Position numbers and translations under genes: made by a program. Shown one piece after another: positions 43,733-53,195 of a stretch of DNA of 64,000 bases. Position 1 is the stretch's first letter; the number at the start of each line of letters is the position of its first letter. The DNA comes from Glaciecola amylolytica (lineage in GTDB: Bacteria; Bacteroidota; Bacteroidia; Flavobacteriales_D; Crocinitomicaceae): contig CP034120.1 of the NCBI GenBank assembly GCA_003856375.1, forward strand, positions 3,219,501-3,283,500. Reading direction: 5' to 3'. Under the pieces are notes generated by a model. That model had not been told where the DNA came from. It ran no database searches and saw only the letters and a program-made list of their open reading frames with translations.

Positions 43733-46657
43733 TTAAATCACCGGAATGATCATTTTCACAATGGTTCCTTCCGCTTCACCATTTGCACCCATGATTGTTT
43801 CAATATGATATTCAAATTCCCCTCCGTATTTCTGTTTGAACAGGTTCAATCTTTCAGAGGTGATGGTAGTTCCGTATGATTTATGTTCTTTCATGTTTTT
43901 CTCAATGGTATTGTGATATCCCAAACCATTATCTATGATTTCCACGAACAGGAATTGATCTTTAATTTTTGAGAATTGAACGGTTATGATTCCGCCTTCC
44001 TTCAAATTTTTGAAACCATGAATAATCGAATTTTCCACAAAAGGCTGAATCAGCATCGGAGGAATACATTTTCGGGTTTCTGAACCTGAAAGCAGATTTT
44101 TGAACTCAAAAACAAACCGGTTTTTGTATCTCATCTGTTCCAATTCCAGATACTTTTCAAGCACTTCGATCTCTTTCTCAATACTGGTTTCGCTTTCCCG
44201 TGAGTTGTTCAGAGTCATCCGAATGAGTTGAGACAATTTCAACAAGTAGCGTTCCGCCAGATCATTTTCACGATACATCAGGAAACTTTGAATGGAATTC
44301 AATGCATTAAAAATAAAATGCGGATTCATCTGTGCCAGCAATGCTTTCTGTTCCAGTTTCTCAATCTGACGCTTGTAATCTCTTTGGCGGTTCAATTGAA
44401 TGCTTCTTCTTCTGATCAACAGGAAAGCCCCGGAAAAGCTCATCAAAACCAGCAGCACGTAAAACCAAATGGTTTCAATAAAGCGCTTTTGTTTGTGGAT
44501 ATCCAGAATTCCATAAGGCTTCTGCCAAATTCCGTTGTCGCTCATGTAAGATAATTCCAATTGGTAATCTCCGGAAGACAGATCGTAAAAATCGATATTC
44601 CCCGAATTCCCATAAGTCCATTTGTCGTTGTCGGATAAGCGGTATTTGTACTTCTGATTCCCGAAGCTTTTGTAATTCGTGCTTTTCAATTCGATGTGGA
44701 TCATCTTCGAATTACTTTTTAATATGAGATTTCCTTGAGTTAATTTCGTGGAAACACCATCTACGCTCACGTCTTTAACAGTAACTTGTTTTTTAAGCCG
44801 GTTAATCAAAAAAGTGAGATCCAGCGGAAGTTTGGAAATTCCTTTCTTTGTTGCCAGGTAAACCTCGTCCCGGGTCAGAAACAGGTTGTTTACTTCATTT
44901 GAGTTCAATCCGTTTACACCCAATACATTTTGAATCCGGACACATTTTTCGTTCAAAAAGGTCAGTTTTGAGATTCCGTTATTAGAAGTAAGCCAGCAAA
45001 CTTTTCCGGTGCGTTGTATCCTGATTTTGTTGATCTGATCGCTTATCAATCCCTTTTCGCTGGTGATGTGGTGCGTAATCCGGTTATTCCGGAATACAAT
45101 GATTCCGTTTCCTCTCGTACCGACGATTAAACCCAATTCTTTGGAATAGCGAACATGAGAAACGCGGTTATTTCTCAAAATTTCCGGGAACATGGAATTG
45201 TCCCAATGACCATTTTTCAGACAGAACAAGCCTTTTGCATTTCCGGCAAAAATTTCTCCTTTGTCAGAAGAACAAACTGTTTCAAAATAATGGTGTAAAT
45301 TTTTATCGTATTTTTTGGCTGAAAAGTAATCGTAAAGCGTGTCGATCTTACCATTCCTGTGAATTCTCGCTACCCGGGAATAACAGATCAATGCGCTGGT
45401 ATCTGCTTCGTTAAAACAGTCATAATAATTAAAAACCAGCCAGTTTTTACCCTTCACCGTAAAGGCCCTTTTGTTCTTCGAGATCAGGAGAATATCCGAA
45501 AAAATGGAAATGGCATTCCGCGACATTCCGTTTGTTAAAAACATCGGAGTATTGCCTCTCAGTCGAAAAACACCTAAGTGATTGGAATAAATGACCTCAT
45601 TTTTCGAATCTACAACAACATGTGTTGCATCCAATTCCTCCCGGTTGTCATAGATCGAAACATTTTTCACCACCATGTTGGGAACGTAAACCACTCCTTT
45701 ATCCAGAGTTGAAAACCACATTCCCCTTTCCTGATCCTTCAACACGGAAGAAACTCTGTATCCTTTCAAATACGGTGTTCTCGGAGCTTTTGTAAAACCG
45801 TGTTTGGGAATATCTTTCAATTTGTAAACGCCGTTAATCGTTGTAATCCACAAATCATTACCAATCGGGAAATATCCTGTTGTTCCCGGAATCCGGATCA
45901 CATCATCCGGAAATCTCAGGTCAAAAAAGCAATCCTGCATTCTGGCTATTTCAACTCCTTTGACTTTTTTCAATTCCGACAACGAGTTCGGCATATAAGT
46001 CTTAAAAACGACATTGCTGACAACTTTTTTCACAAAACGGCCATCCTTTCGGATATTCATGATGTAGGAATTCGGATAAATCAGCTGTGTTTTCTGCATA
46101 TTGAACGTAGACAGATAGGTTCCGTTTACCAGATCAAATGTGCAGTAATCATTTTTGTAAAAAAACACACGGGATTTCCCTTTTGAATCGATTTTCAGGA
46201 TTCCGGTGTTTCCCGAGCCGAAATAGACATTCTCCTGTTTATCCACTGAAAAGGTCTTATACGCATACAAATTGTTTCCGATATGGTTGGAGATCACCTG
46301 ATTGTATTTGTATGCTACAATTTTATTGTTCTCAAAATAACTCAGCAAACCGCCGTAGCTAATAAACCAGATTCTCCCCTTGTAATCTTCGTAAATCCAG
46401 AAAATCACATTATCTGCAAGTCCGTTTTTTGTGGTAAACACCTGCAAATGAAACCCGTCATAGCGAACAACTCCGCGGTCGGTACAAAACCAAATATATC
46501 CCTGCCGGTCCTGATGTACAAAATACGTTTCCGAACTTGGCAGTCCTTCTTTGATGGAAAAAACTTTGCTTGAGGGTTCCCAATCAATTCCCTGAGAAAA
46601 GACTGCGGTTTCAAAAAAAATCAACACCAGCAACGAAATAATCAGCTTGCTCTTCAT
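43733..46657 (-). CDS. Propeller-type LytS-family sensor histidine kinase (copy 1)
   Basis: 974 residues with the same architecture as the downstream copy: signal peptide, propeller beginning FSIKEGLPSSETYFVHQDRQG, Y_Y_Y domain, one membrane helix (FIETIWFYVLLVLMSFSGAF), and LytS-type kinase core with H near 778 (AQMNPHFIFNALNS) plus DNGLGY and SYGTTIT. N-terminal sensor and C-terminal kinase ends are best conserved between copies, the middle of the propeller less. The ATG lies 2 bp after the truA stop, so it is probably co-transcribed with truA. No partner regulator is nearby. Confidence 0.9.
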   Translation of the reverse strand: MKSKLIISLLVLIFFETAVFSQGIDWEPSSKVFSIKEGLPSSETYFVHQDRQGYIWFCTDRGVVRYDGFHLQVFTTKNGLADNVIFWIYEDYKGRIWFISYGGLLSYFENNKIVAYKYNQVISNHIGNNLYAYKTFSVDKQENVYFGSGNTGILKIDSKGKSRVFFYKNDYCTFDLVNGTYLSTFNMQKTQLIYPNSYIMNIRKDGRFVKKVVSNVVFKTYMPNSLSELKKVKGVEIARMQDCFFDLRFPDDVIRIPGTTGYFPIGNDLWITTINGVYKLKDIPKHGFTKAPRTPYLKGYRVSSVLKDQERGMWFSTLDKGVVYVPNMVVKNVSIYDNREELDATHVVVDSKNEVIYSNHLGVFRLRGNTPMFLTNGMSRNAISIFSDILLISKNKRAFTVKGKNWLVFNYYDCFNEADTSALICYSRVARIHRNGKIDTLYDYFSAKKYDKNLHHYFETVCSSDKGEIFAGNAKGLFCLKNGHWDNSMFPEILRNNRVSHVRYSKELGLIVGTRGNGIIVFRNNRITHHITSEKGLISDQINKIRIQRTGKVCWLTSNNGISKLTFLNEKCVRIQNVLGVNGLNSNEVNNLFLTRDEVYLATKKGISKLPLDLTFLINRLKKQVTVKDVSVDGVSTKLTQGNLILKSNSKMIHIELKSTNYKSFGNQKYKYRLSDNDKWTYGNSGNIDFYDLSSGDYQLELSYMSDNGIWQKPYGILDIHKQKRFIETIWFYVLLVLMSFSGAFLLIRRRSIQLNRQRDYKRQIEKLEQKALLAQMNPHFIFNALNSIQSFLMYRENDLAERYLLKLSQLIRMTLNNSRESETSIEKEIEVLEKYLELEQMRYKNRFVFEFKNLLSGSETRKCIPPMLIQPFVENSIIHGFKNLKEGGIITVQFSKIKDQFLFVEIIDNGLGYHNTIEKNMKEHKSYGTTITSERLNLFKQKYGGEFEYHIETIMGANGEAEGTIVKMIIPVI

Positions 46658-46659
46658 CC

Positions 46660-47430
46660 TTACAAACTCCTGTTTGTTCTTAAAAACTCGTTTTCCGGAT
46701 AAGCGACATCTACTAAAAACAATCCTTTTGCCGGAACGGAAAGTTTTGCCTCTCCGCGATCCTTCATCCCGATAATTTCCTGTAGCTGATCTTCCGTTAA
46801 TTTTCCGTATCCGACTTCCAGAAGCGTTCCCACAACGGCTCTCACCATATTCCTGAGAAAGCGGTCTGCCTGAATTTCAAAAAACCAGGTTTGATCTTCT
46901 TTTTGAATCCATGCAGCTTTGGATACGGTACAAATATTCGTTTTCACATCCGTGTGAAGCTTCGAAAAAGAGGTGAAATCCTGTTTTCCGAGCAATCGTT
47001 CTGCAGCACGGTTCATGGCTGAAAAATCGCATTCCTGCGTCAAATGACAGCTGTCTAACAAAAATGGATTTTTTTCCCGATGCACAAAGTAATGATACGT
47101 TCTCGAAAGCGCAGAAAAACGGGCATGAAATGTTTCATTGACCTTTTGAGCAGAAAACACGGAAATATCTTCCGGCAGCATTTTATTCAGCTTATAAACC
47201 AACTGATTGCAATCCAATTCTTTGAACGCATCGAAATGCAATACATAATAAGATGCATGAACTCCGGTATCAGTTCTTCCACAACCGATCACCGAAACAG
47301 GGTTGTTCCCTGATAGTTGAGAAAGCCTGCGTTCCACTTCTTCCTGAACGGAAGATGCATTCGGCTGAATTTGCCAACCATGATAATCCGTTCCGCGATA
47401 AGCGAGTTCTAAAGCATATCGAAATGTCAT
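46660..47430 (-). CDS. truA: tRNA pseudouridine(38-40) synthase TruA
   Basis: Converts uridines 38-40 in tRNA to pseudouridine. 256 residues with the catalytic aspartate D54 in GCGRTDTGVHA, LAYRGTDYHGWQIQPN at the N-terminus and FLRNMVRAVVGTLLEVG near 195. The length is normal. It leads a minus-strand unit with the two histidine kinases. A TAACTTTG box lies 4 nt before the start. Confidence 0.95.
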   Translation of the reverse strand: MTFRYALELAYRGTDYHGWQIQPNASSVQEEVERRLSQLSGNNPVSVIGCGRTDTGVHASYYVLHFDAFKELDCNQLVYKLNKMLPEDISVFSAQKVNETFHARFSALSRTYHYFVHREKNPFLLDSCHLTQECDFSAMNRAAERLLGKQDFTSFSKLHTDVKTNICTVSKAAWIQKEDQTWFFEIQADRFLRNMVRAVVGTLLEVGYGKLTEDQLQEIIGMKDRGEAKLSVPAKGLFLVDVAYPENEFLRTNRSL

Positions 47431-47434
47431 AAAG

Positions 47435-47442
47435 CAAAGTTA
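47435..47442 (-). promoter_or_regulatory. -7 element of truA
   Basis: Minus strand TAACTTTG, exact TAnnTTTG match, ending 4 nt before the truA ATG. If active the mRNA would be leaderless. It would drive truA and probably the kinases. Confidence 0.5.
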
Positions 47443-47654
47443 AACAATCCTTTGGCTTAAAGGCTGAAACTTCTTCGGAAGTGAGTGCTGGAAAAGCTTT
47501 TGTTATTCAATCCCGATTCCAGTCAAAACGGGGGAATTATTCTTAACATTAAAATAATCTACCCCTTATTAATTAATTATTTCGTAACGCAGCAGTAATT
47601 ATTAAGGAAACTTACAAGGATACTTTTGCTTCAAACAATAACACAAGGAGCAAA

Positions 47655-48344
47655 ATGCAAGTAAGTAAGGGACAAACCATACTTTTAGTGGACGATGAGA
47701 AAGATATTCTGGAATTTCTACAGTATAATCTTGAGCGCGAGGGGTACAAAGTATTTGTTGCCAATGACGGGCTCGAAGGAGTCGAAATGGCACAAAAAGT
47801 TTCTCCTGATCTGATTCTGATGGATGTCATGATGCCCCGGATGGATGGAATTGAAGCTTGTCAGACTATCCGCCAGGATTTACAGTTAAATTCTCCTTTA
47901 ATCGCCTTTTTAACCTCCAGAGCAGAAGATTATTCTCAGGTTGCAGGTTTTGAGGCAGGTGCAGATGATTACATTACAAAACCGATCCGGCCGCGTTTAC
48001 TGGTTTCCAAAGTGGAAGCTTTACTCAGAAGAGCAGGCCGCATGAACGGAGGTGAATCAGAGATCAAAACTTCTTCGATTACCGTGAACCGCGAAAAGTT
48101 TCTGGTATTCATGAATGACGAGGAAATTCAACTGCCGAAAAAAGAATTCGAATTGATCGAATTACTGGCATCAAGACCCGGAAAAGTATTTACCAGAGAA
48201 CAAATCCTGACAACCGTTTGGGGTGACGAAACAATCGTCGGAGAGCGAACGATTGATGTTCATATCAGAAAACTAAGAGAGAAACTAGGAGAATCGTATA
48301 TTCGTACCATTAAAGGTGTTGGTTATACATTTTCTGAAAAGTGA
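47655..48344 (+). CDS. PhoB-like response regulator
   Basis: 229 residues, OmpR/PhoB type: receiver with D13-D14, phosphoacceptor D57 (LMDVMMPRMDG), FLTSRAEDYSQ and YITKPIRP; winged-helix DNA-binding domain with LPKKEFELIELLASRPG and TIDVHIRKLREKLG. Its stop overlaps the GTG start of a histidine kinase by 4 bp, so it has a dedicated sensor, unlike the related regulator at 23757. A PhoB-type role is suggested by family likeness, not shown. Confidence 0.9.
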   Translation: MQVSKGQTILLVDDEKDILEFLQYNLEREGYKVFVANDGLEGVEMAQKVSPDLILMDVMMPRMDGIEACQTIRQDLQLNSPLIAFLTSRAEDYSQVAGFEAGADDYITKPIRPRLLVSKVEALLRRAGRMNGGESEIKTSSITVNREKFLVFMNDEEIQLPKKEFELIELLASRPGKVFTREQILTTVWGDETIVGERTIDVHIRKLREKLGESYIRTIKGVGYTFSEK

Positions 48345-49426
48345 AAAAATTAAATCCGTTTACCATTGTTCTTGTAGGAAGTGCAATTGTTGCAGCTTGC
48401 TTGACAGCGATTCTGTTCATTGTCAATTTCGTTTCCCCTATTTCGGTCGGAGCATTTATTTCAATCGTCCTTTTCGGATCGATCGTTACATTCACCACTT
48501 TCTTCTTCCTATTCCGGGAATTCATTTACGATCGTTTGCGCATTCTCTACCGTTCGATCAGAAAAGGGAAACTTGCTCCGCATGAGAAGTTCTACATCAA
48601 TATGTCGAAAGATATTATTGGCCATGCGGAATCCGATTCAAAAAAGTGGACAGAGCAGCGAAACTCAGAAATTACCCAGCTTCAGGAACAGGATAAGTTT
48701 CGACGTGAATTTATCGGAAATCTGGCGCACGAATTAAAAACTCCGGTGTTCTCTATTCAGGGCTATGTACTGACTTTGCTTGAAGGAGGTTTGGAAGACG
48801 AAAAAGTCAACCGCATGTTTTTGGAAAGAGCTTCCAAAGCCATTGATCGCATGACCAATATCCTGAATGATCTGGATGAATTGACCAAACTGGAAGTGAA
48901 CGATCTGAAAATGGATTTGCGTCCGTTTGACTTGAAGGAAATTGCCAAAGAGGTTTTAGACAGCCTCGAATTGAAAGCCCAGGAAAAACACATCAAGCTT
49001 CGATTTGCCAAAGATTATCACAAAGAAATCATGGTTCTGGCCGACAGAGGTAAAATTGCGCAGGTTTTAACCAATCTGGTTAGCAATTCAATTTCATATG
49101 GAAATGAAAACGGAGAAACTCAGATTCGTTTTTTCGAAGTAGACGACCTTGTTTCGGTAGAAATTTCAGATAACGGACCGGGAATAGAACCACATGAATT
49201 GCCGCGCTTGTTTGAACGTTTTTACCGGGTTGAAAAAAGCAGAAACCGCAACGAAGGCGGCTCCGGACTTGGTTTATCCATCGTGAAACACATTCTGGAC
49301 TCTCACAACCAAACCATTTCGGTTCGAAGTACAATTGGTGTTGGAAGTACCTTTACGTTCTCACTCGACAAATTTGACGGAACTTCTTCCACGTTGGTTA
49401 CTTCCAGAGGAATTACGATTAAGTAA
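48341..49426 (+). CDS. PhoR-like sensor histidine kinase
   Basis: 361 residues starting at GTG 48341, which overlaps the regulator stop. Two N-terminal membrane helices (about 7-30 and 35-57) with hardly any periplasmic loop, then a coiled linker (to about 120), HisKA with H130 in NLAHELKTPVFS, and HATPase boxes NLVSNSISYG (N box), DNGPGIEP and GGSGLGLSIVKH. No PAS or HAMP domain is apparent. The lack of a sensing loop suggests input through membrane partners, as with PhoR-PhoU-Pst, which is inference. Confidence 0.9.
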   Translation: MKKLNPFTIVLVGSAIVAACLTAILFIVNFVSPISVGAFISIVLFGSIVTFTTFFFLFREFIYDRLRILYRSIRKGKLAPHEKFYINMSKDIIGHAESDSKKWTEQRNSEITQLQEQDKFRREFIGNLAHELKTPVFSIQGYVLTLLEGGLEDEKVNRMFLERASKAIDRMTNILNDLDELTKLEVNDLKMDLRPFDLKEIAKEVLDSLELKAQEKHIKLRFAKDYHKEIMVLADRGKIAQVLTNLVSNSISYGNENGETQIRFFEVDDLVSVEISDNGPGIEPHELPRLFERFYRVEKSRNRNEGGSGLGLSIVKHILDSHNQTISVRSTIGVGSTFTFSLDKFDGTSSTLVTSRGITIK

Positions 49427-49482
49427 TTGAAAAGTAAATCAGCCCCATTAATCGCTTACAAAGAGTTTTCTCCTTGTCAATT

Positions 49483-50391
49483 TTACATTTTCAATTCATG
49501 AATTTCTGCCAGATATTCCTGTTCCAATTGTCCGGGAGTCGGGATCAGAACAGCTTTTTTATTGAGAAACTGTAAATCCATCAAGGTCGAATACCCGTTT
49601 CGGGAAACGATGATCTCTGCGGAAGCAATTTCCTGATCGGCAAGTAGCCAGTCATTGATCAATCGAACATTTTCAGGGATTTCCGCATATGCTTTCGAAG
49701 CAATCAGTATGAGATTTTCATTTCCATATTTCTCAATGATCCAGTGAAACAATTGTTCAGAATATGGCTCAGGGCCACTTACAATCCCCACGATTTTATT
49801 CGGAACAACAGAAATCTCCTGTTCCTCAAAACGCGAGTAAAACCCGATATAAACCGATTTCTCATTCGATTCACTCAGGATTCCACCCAATCGTTTGTCC
49901 GGATCGTCCATGATCCACACTCCGTCGAATTGATTCATCCATTTGCGGTGAATCCGCTGGGCAAACCAACCGGCCTTCGGAGGTAATGAAACCTGATGTG
50001 TGATGAAGAAAGAAGCAGCTTTACCCGATCGAAAACCGTAACAATGATCTGATAGAACAATTGAAATGCGGTATTCTTCCACCAGTTTTTCCGCTTGAAT
50101 CCGTTCTTGTCTGATATGCGTAAAAAAACGAAACGCATTTCGCCGCATTTCAGAAGTGAAGTTTCCATCTCCCGTAAAACGAAAGCGGAATCCTTCCGTA
50201 AGGATATAATCCGCAGCGATCTCATACGACTCAAAAAGAGCTTTTTGAACAGGCGTACAGTAAACAAATAACTGATTTCCCTGTCGAAGTAATTGCTGTA
50301 ATAATGAAATAGATCTGGCCACATGTCCGCTTCCCCAATCGAGGCATGCAAATAGAATGCGTTCTTGAGACAATTCAGCCGGAACCTTCAT
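49483..50391 (-). CDS. Glycosyltransferase-like protein (MurG/GT28-type fold)
   Basis: 302 residues with an N-terminal Rossmann-like half (RILFACLDWGSGHVARSISLLQQLL, the G-S-G-H-V motif typical of MurG-like GT-B enzymes) and a C-terminal half with KIVGIVSGPEPYSEQLF and SRNGYSTLMDL, which corresponds to the family nucleotide-sugar binding SxxGxxT region, then AVLIPTPGQLEQEYLA. Donor and acceptor are unknown. It ends 2 bp after the kup start on the same strand, likely co-transcribed with kup. Confidence 0.82.
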   Translation of the reverse strand: MKVPAELSQERILFACLDWGSGHVARSISLLQQLLRQGNQLFVYCTPVQKALFESYEIAADYILTEGFRFRFTGDGNFTSEMRRNAFRFFTHIRQERIQAEKLVEEYRISIVLSDHCYGFRSGKAASFFITHQVSLPPKAGWFAQRIHRKWMNQFDGVWIMDDPDKRLGGILSESNEKSVYIGFYSRFEEQEISVVPNKIVGIVSGPEPYSEQLFHWIIEKYGNENLILIASKAYAEIPENVRLINDWLLADQEIASAEIIVSRNGYSTLMDLQFLNKKAVLIPTPGQLEQEYLAEIHELKM

Positions 50392-50393
50392 TT

Positions 50394-52343
50394 TTACTCC
50401 TTTCGTTTCATATTAATCGGTGCCGCTTTTGAAAGCACATACGGGAATGTTTCTTCCACAAAAGAACTTGGATCGAGACCAAACTCATTCTTCTCAGACA
50501 AACTTCTTCCTTTAATGAAGAAATACGAATTCATGATCACTTTATGGAACCATGGAAGTTCGTTATCATTCGACAAAAACTTGCGGATTACGATGAATTT
50601 AAAATCTCCGATATGATCACTGTGATGGTATTCACAAGCATATCTTGAACGGATTTCAATTTCGTTGTTCTGTACCAGTTCTTCTACGACCTGCTTAAAC
50701 ATCGTATCCAGTTTCGGTTGAATTCTGAAACCAAGTCTGAAATCAATCCGGATCAGATCGTTTTCATCGTGTTTCGTCACCTTGTATTCCTTTGTATAAG
50801 GCTCATCGGTTGTTTCCACATGCACAAACCAATAACGTTCAGCTCGTTTTGGCTGCTGTTCCAAAATGGAATAAAACACTTTTGATTCCACTTCATCTAC
50901 GCGTTCAGCACTTGTCAGATATACAAGGTGCGTTGCATACGTCGGAATCTGATCATCGATGGAAAGTTTCTGCAAAATAGGCAAGTAGCTTTTAACCTTG
51001 ACAAAATCCACAATGCTGTTCCGAATAATCTTGCTTTTGAAAATGATATACATTAACGAAATGATCGCAAATGCAATGATAATGGTGATATAACCACCGT
51101 GCGGGAATTTATCTATTTGTGCGATCAGGAAACAGCCTTCGATAATGAAGAACAGTCCGGTTAACGTAAAGCGGACTACCGGATTCCAATGGCGTTTGAT
51201 CATATAGAACATCAGCAAAATAGACGTCGAAATCATCGCCAACACGATCGAAAGTCCGTAGGCGGCTTCCATGTTTTCCGACTCCTTGAATCCATAAACA
51301 ACCGCAATACATCCGATCATCAGGAACCAGTTAATCGAAGGAATATACAACTGTCCTTTGATCTCAGAAGGGAAATTCACCTTCACACGTGGCCAGAGAT
51401 TCAATCGGATTGCTTCATTAATCAAAGTAAACGATCCGGAGATCAAAGCCTGAGAAGCAACAACAGCTGCAACGGTCGCAATAATAATCGCCGGGATTAA
51501 GAACCAATCCGGCACAACCATGTAGAAAGGATTGCTGCCTTTCGGAAGCGCTGCTCCGTCTCTTGATAACAACATCGCTCCCTGACCAAGGTAGTTCACC
51601 AAAAGCATTGTTTTCACGAAAATCCAGCTCACACGGATGTTTTCACGTCCGCAATGTCCCAAATCGGAATACAAAGCCTCAGCTCCTGTTGTACATAAGA
51701 ATACCGCTCCCAACAACCAGAAACCTTCACCATCTGTGTAATTGAAAAGCAGGTCAATCGCATAATACGGATTTAATGCTTTTATGACCGTCCAGTCATA
51801 TTTGAATATCGCGTACATTCCTAAAGAACCCAACATCAGGAACCAAAGCACCATGACCGGACCAAAGGCCCTTCCGATAAACTTTGTTCCGAATTGCTGA
51901 ATGACAAAAATCCCTACGATGATCGCAATAATGATCGGAATCGTATCCAGCTTCGGATTAAATATTTTCAATCCTTCTATGGCAGACGAAACCGAAATGG
52001 GCGGTGTAATAATCCCGTCAGCCAACAAAGCAGCTCCACCGATCATTGCCGGAATGACCAGCCAGCGCCTTTGCCGCCTTACTAAAGTATAGAGTGAGAA
52101 AATTCCACCCTCGCCCTTGTTATCTGCGCGCAGGGTAATAATTACATACTTGATGGTCGTTTGCAGTGTCAATGTCCAAAAAACGCACGATAATCCACCC
52201 AGGATGAGTTGCGGCGTTAGTTCTCTGTTTCCAGCAATTGCTTTTAGTACATAGAGTGGTGAGGTCCCGATATCTCCGAAAATAATTCCGACCGTAATAA
52301 TCAATCCCGCGAAAGAGAGCGCGTGATGATGGCTTTTTGACAT
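50394..52343 (-). CDS. kup: Potassium uptake protein Kup (KUP/HAK/KT family)
   Basis: 649-residue transporter with about twelve membrane helices in the first 440 residues and a cytoplasmic C-terminal domain. Diagnostic sequences include GIIFGDIGTSPLYVLKAI (about 19-36), RADNKGEGGIFSLYTLV, and TGAEALYSDLGHCG (about 215-230). High-affinity K+ uptake, proton coupled in relatives. Start follows a divergent gap with trmB. The C-terminal cytoplasmic domain is shorter than in E. coli TrkD-type relatives by little. Confidence 0.94.
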   Translation of the reverse strand: MSKSHHHALSFAGLIITVGIIFGDIGTSPLYVLKAIAGNRELTPQLILGGLSCVFWTLTLQTTIKYVIITLRADNKGEGGIFSLYTLVRRQRRWLVIPAMIGGAALLADGIITPPISVSSAIEGLKIFNPKLDTIPIIIAIIVGIFVIQQFGTKFIGRAFGPVMVLWFLMLGSLGMYAIFKYDWTVIKALNPYYAIDLLFNYTDGEGFWLLGAVFLCTTGAEALYSDLGHCGRENIRVSWIFVKTMLLVNYLGQGAMLLSRDGAALPKGSNPFYMVVPDWFLIPAIIIATVAAVVASQALISGSFTLINEAIRLNLWPRVKVNFPSEIKGQLYIPSINWFLMIGCIAVVYGFKESENMEAAYGLSIVLAMISTSILLMFYMIKRHWNPVVRFTLTGLFFIIEGCFLIAQIDKFPHGGYITIIIAFAIISLMYIIFKSKIIRNSIVDFVKVKSYLPILQKLSIDDQIPTYATHLVYLTSAERVDEVESKVFYSILEQQPKRAERYWFVHVETTDEPYTKEYKVTKHDENDLIRIDFRLGFRIQPKLDTMFKQVVEELVQNNEIEIRSRYACEYHHSDHIGDFKFIVIRKFLSNDNELPWFHKVIMNSYFFIKGRSLSEKNEFGLDPSSFVEETFPYVLSKAAPINMKRKE

Positions 52344-52437
52344 AACACGTATAAATTAAAGTGTAAATGTACATATTGCCCTGATTACTTGTTACGATTT
52401 GACAAAATTTCAACAAAATACTTTGGAACGGAATCGT

Positions 52438-52445
52438 TACTTTTG
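52438..52445 (+). promoter_or_regulatory. -7 element of trmB
   Basis: TACTTTTG, exact TAnnTTTG match, 9 nt before ATG 52455. No good -33 TTG at 19-21 bp. Confidence 0.5.
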
Positions 52446-52454
52446 CAGCGATTT

Positions 52455-53135
52455 ATGGGAAAGAATAAACTAAGACGCTTTGCTGAGATGAAATTGTGGG
52501 ACAATGTATTTGAGCCTACTTTGGAATTGAACCCGCAAGAAGCGTTTCCTTTGAAAGGAAAATGGCATCAGGATTATTTTAAGAACTCCAACCCGATCGT
52601 ACTGGAACTCGGTTGCGGGAAAGGAGAATATGCAGTCGGACTGGCAAAACATTATCCGAATAAAAATTTCATCGGAGTGGACATTAAAGGTTCCCGCATG
52701 TTTATCGGAGCGAAAGAAGCTCTTGACGGAGACTTGCACAATGTGGCTTTTCTCAGAACCAAAATCGATTTCATTGATGCTTATTTTGAAGCAAATGAAG
52801 TGGACGAAATCTGGCTGACCTTTTCTGATCCGCAACCCATCAAACCGAGAAAACGACTGACTTCAGAGCAATTTATTGCGCGCTACAGACGCATCTTGAA
52901 ACCCGGAGGATTGATTCACCTGAAAACAGATTCGGATGTTTTGTTCGAATCAACGGAAGAGCAGATCAAGGAACACCAATACGAAGTGGTTGAATTGACC
53001 TGGGATTTGTATCAGTCGCTTCCGGAAGATCTCGATCCGACAATCCGTGATATTCTACACATCAAAACGCATTACGAACAGCTTTTCACAGCCAAAGGAT
53101 CAGTGATTAAGTATTGTTCTTTCAAGATTAGTTAA
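52455..53135 (+). CDS. trmB: tRNA (guanosine(46)-N7)-methyltransferase TrmB
   Basis: 226 residues from MGKNKLRRFAEMK. SAM-binding motif VLELGCGKGEYAVGLA (about 50-65), IGVDIKGSRM, and the TrmB signature loop TFSDPQPIKPRKRLT (about 122-136), the Bacteroidota version of the FPDPWPKKRH motif. The frame is open upstream to 52389, but the promoter -7 box at 52438 lies in that extension. Its stop overlaps the following palindromic terminator. Confidence 0.94.
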   Translation: MGKNKLRRFAEMKLWDNVFEPTLELNPQEAFPLKGKWHQDYFKNSNPIVLELGCGKGEYAVGLAKHYPNKNFIGVDIKGSRMFIGAKEALDGDLHNVAFLRTKIDFIDAYFEANEVDEIWLTFSDPQPIKPRKRLTSEQFIARYRRILKPGGLIHLKTDSDVLFESTEEQIKEHQYEVVELTWDLYQSLPEDLDPTIRDILHIKTHYEQLFTAKGSVIKYCSFKIS

Positions 53136-53174
53136 AACAAGTCGGGGCGAAAAATTTTTCGCCCCGACTTGTTT
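53135..53174. terminator. Bidirectional terminator, perfect 40-bp palindrome
   Basis: Two 20-base perfect arms with no spacer, core GGGGCGAAAAATTTTTCGCC, T/A ends. Its first base is the last base of the trmB stop codon. It separates convergent trmB and clpX. Confidence 0.9.
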
Positions 53175-53195
53175 ATTATTCTATTTATAATTCTT

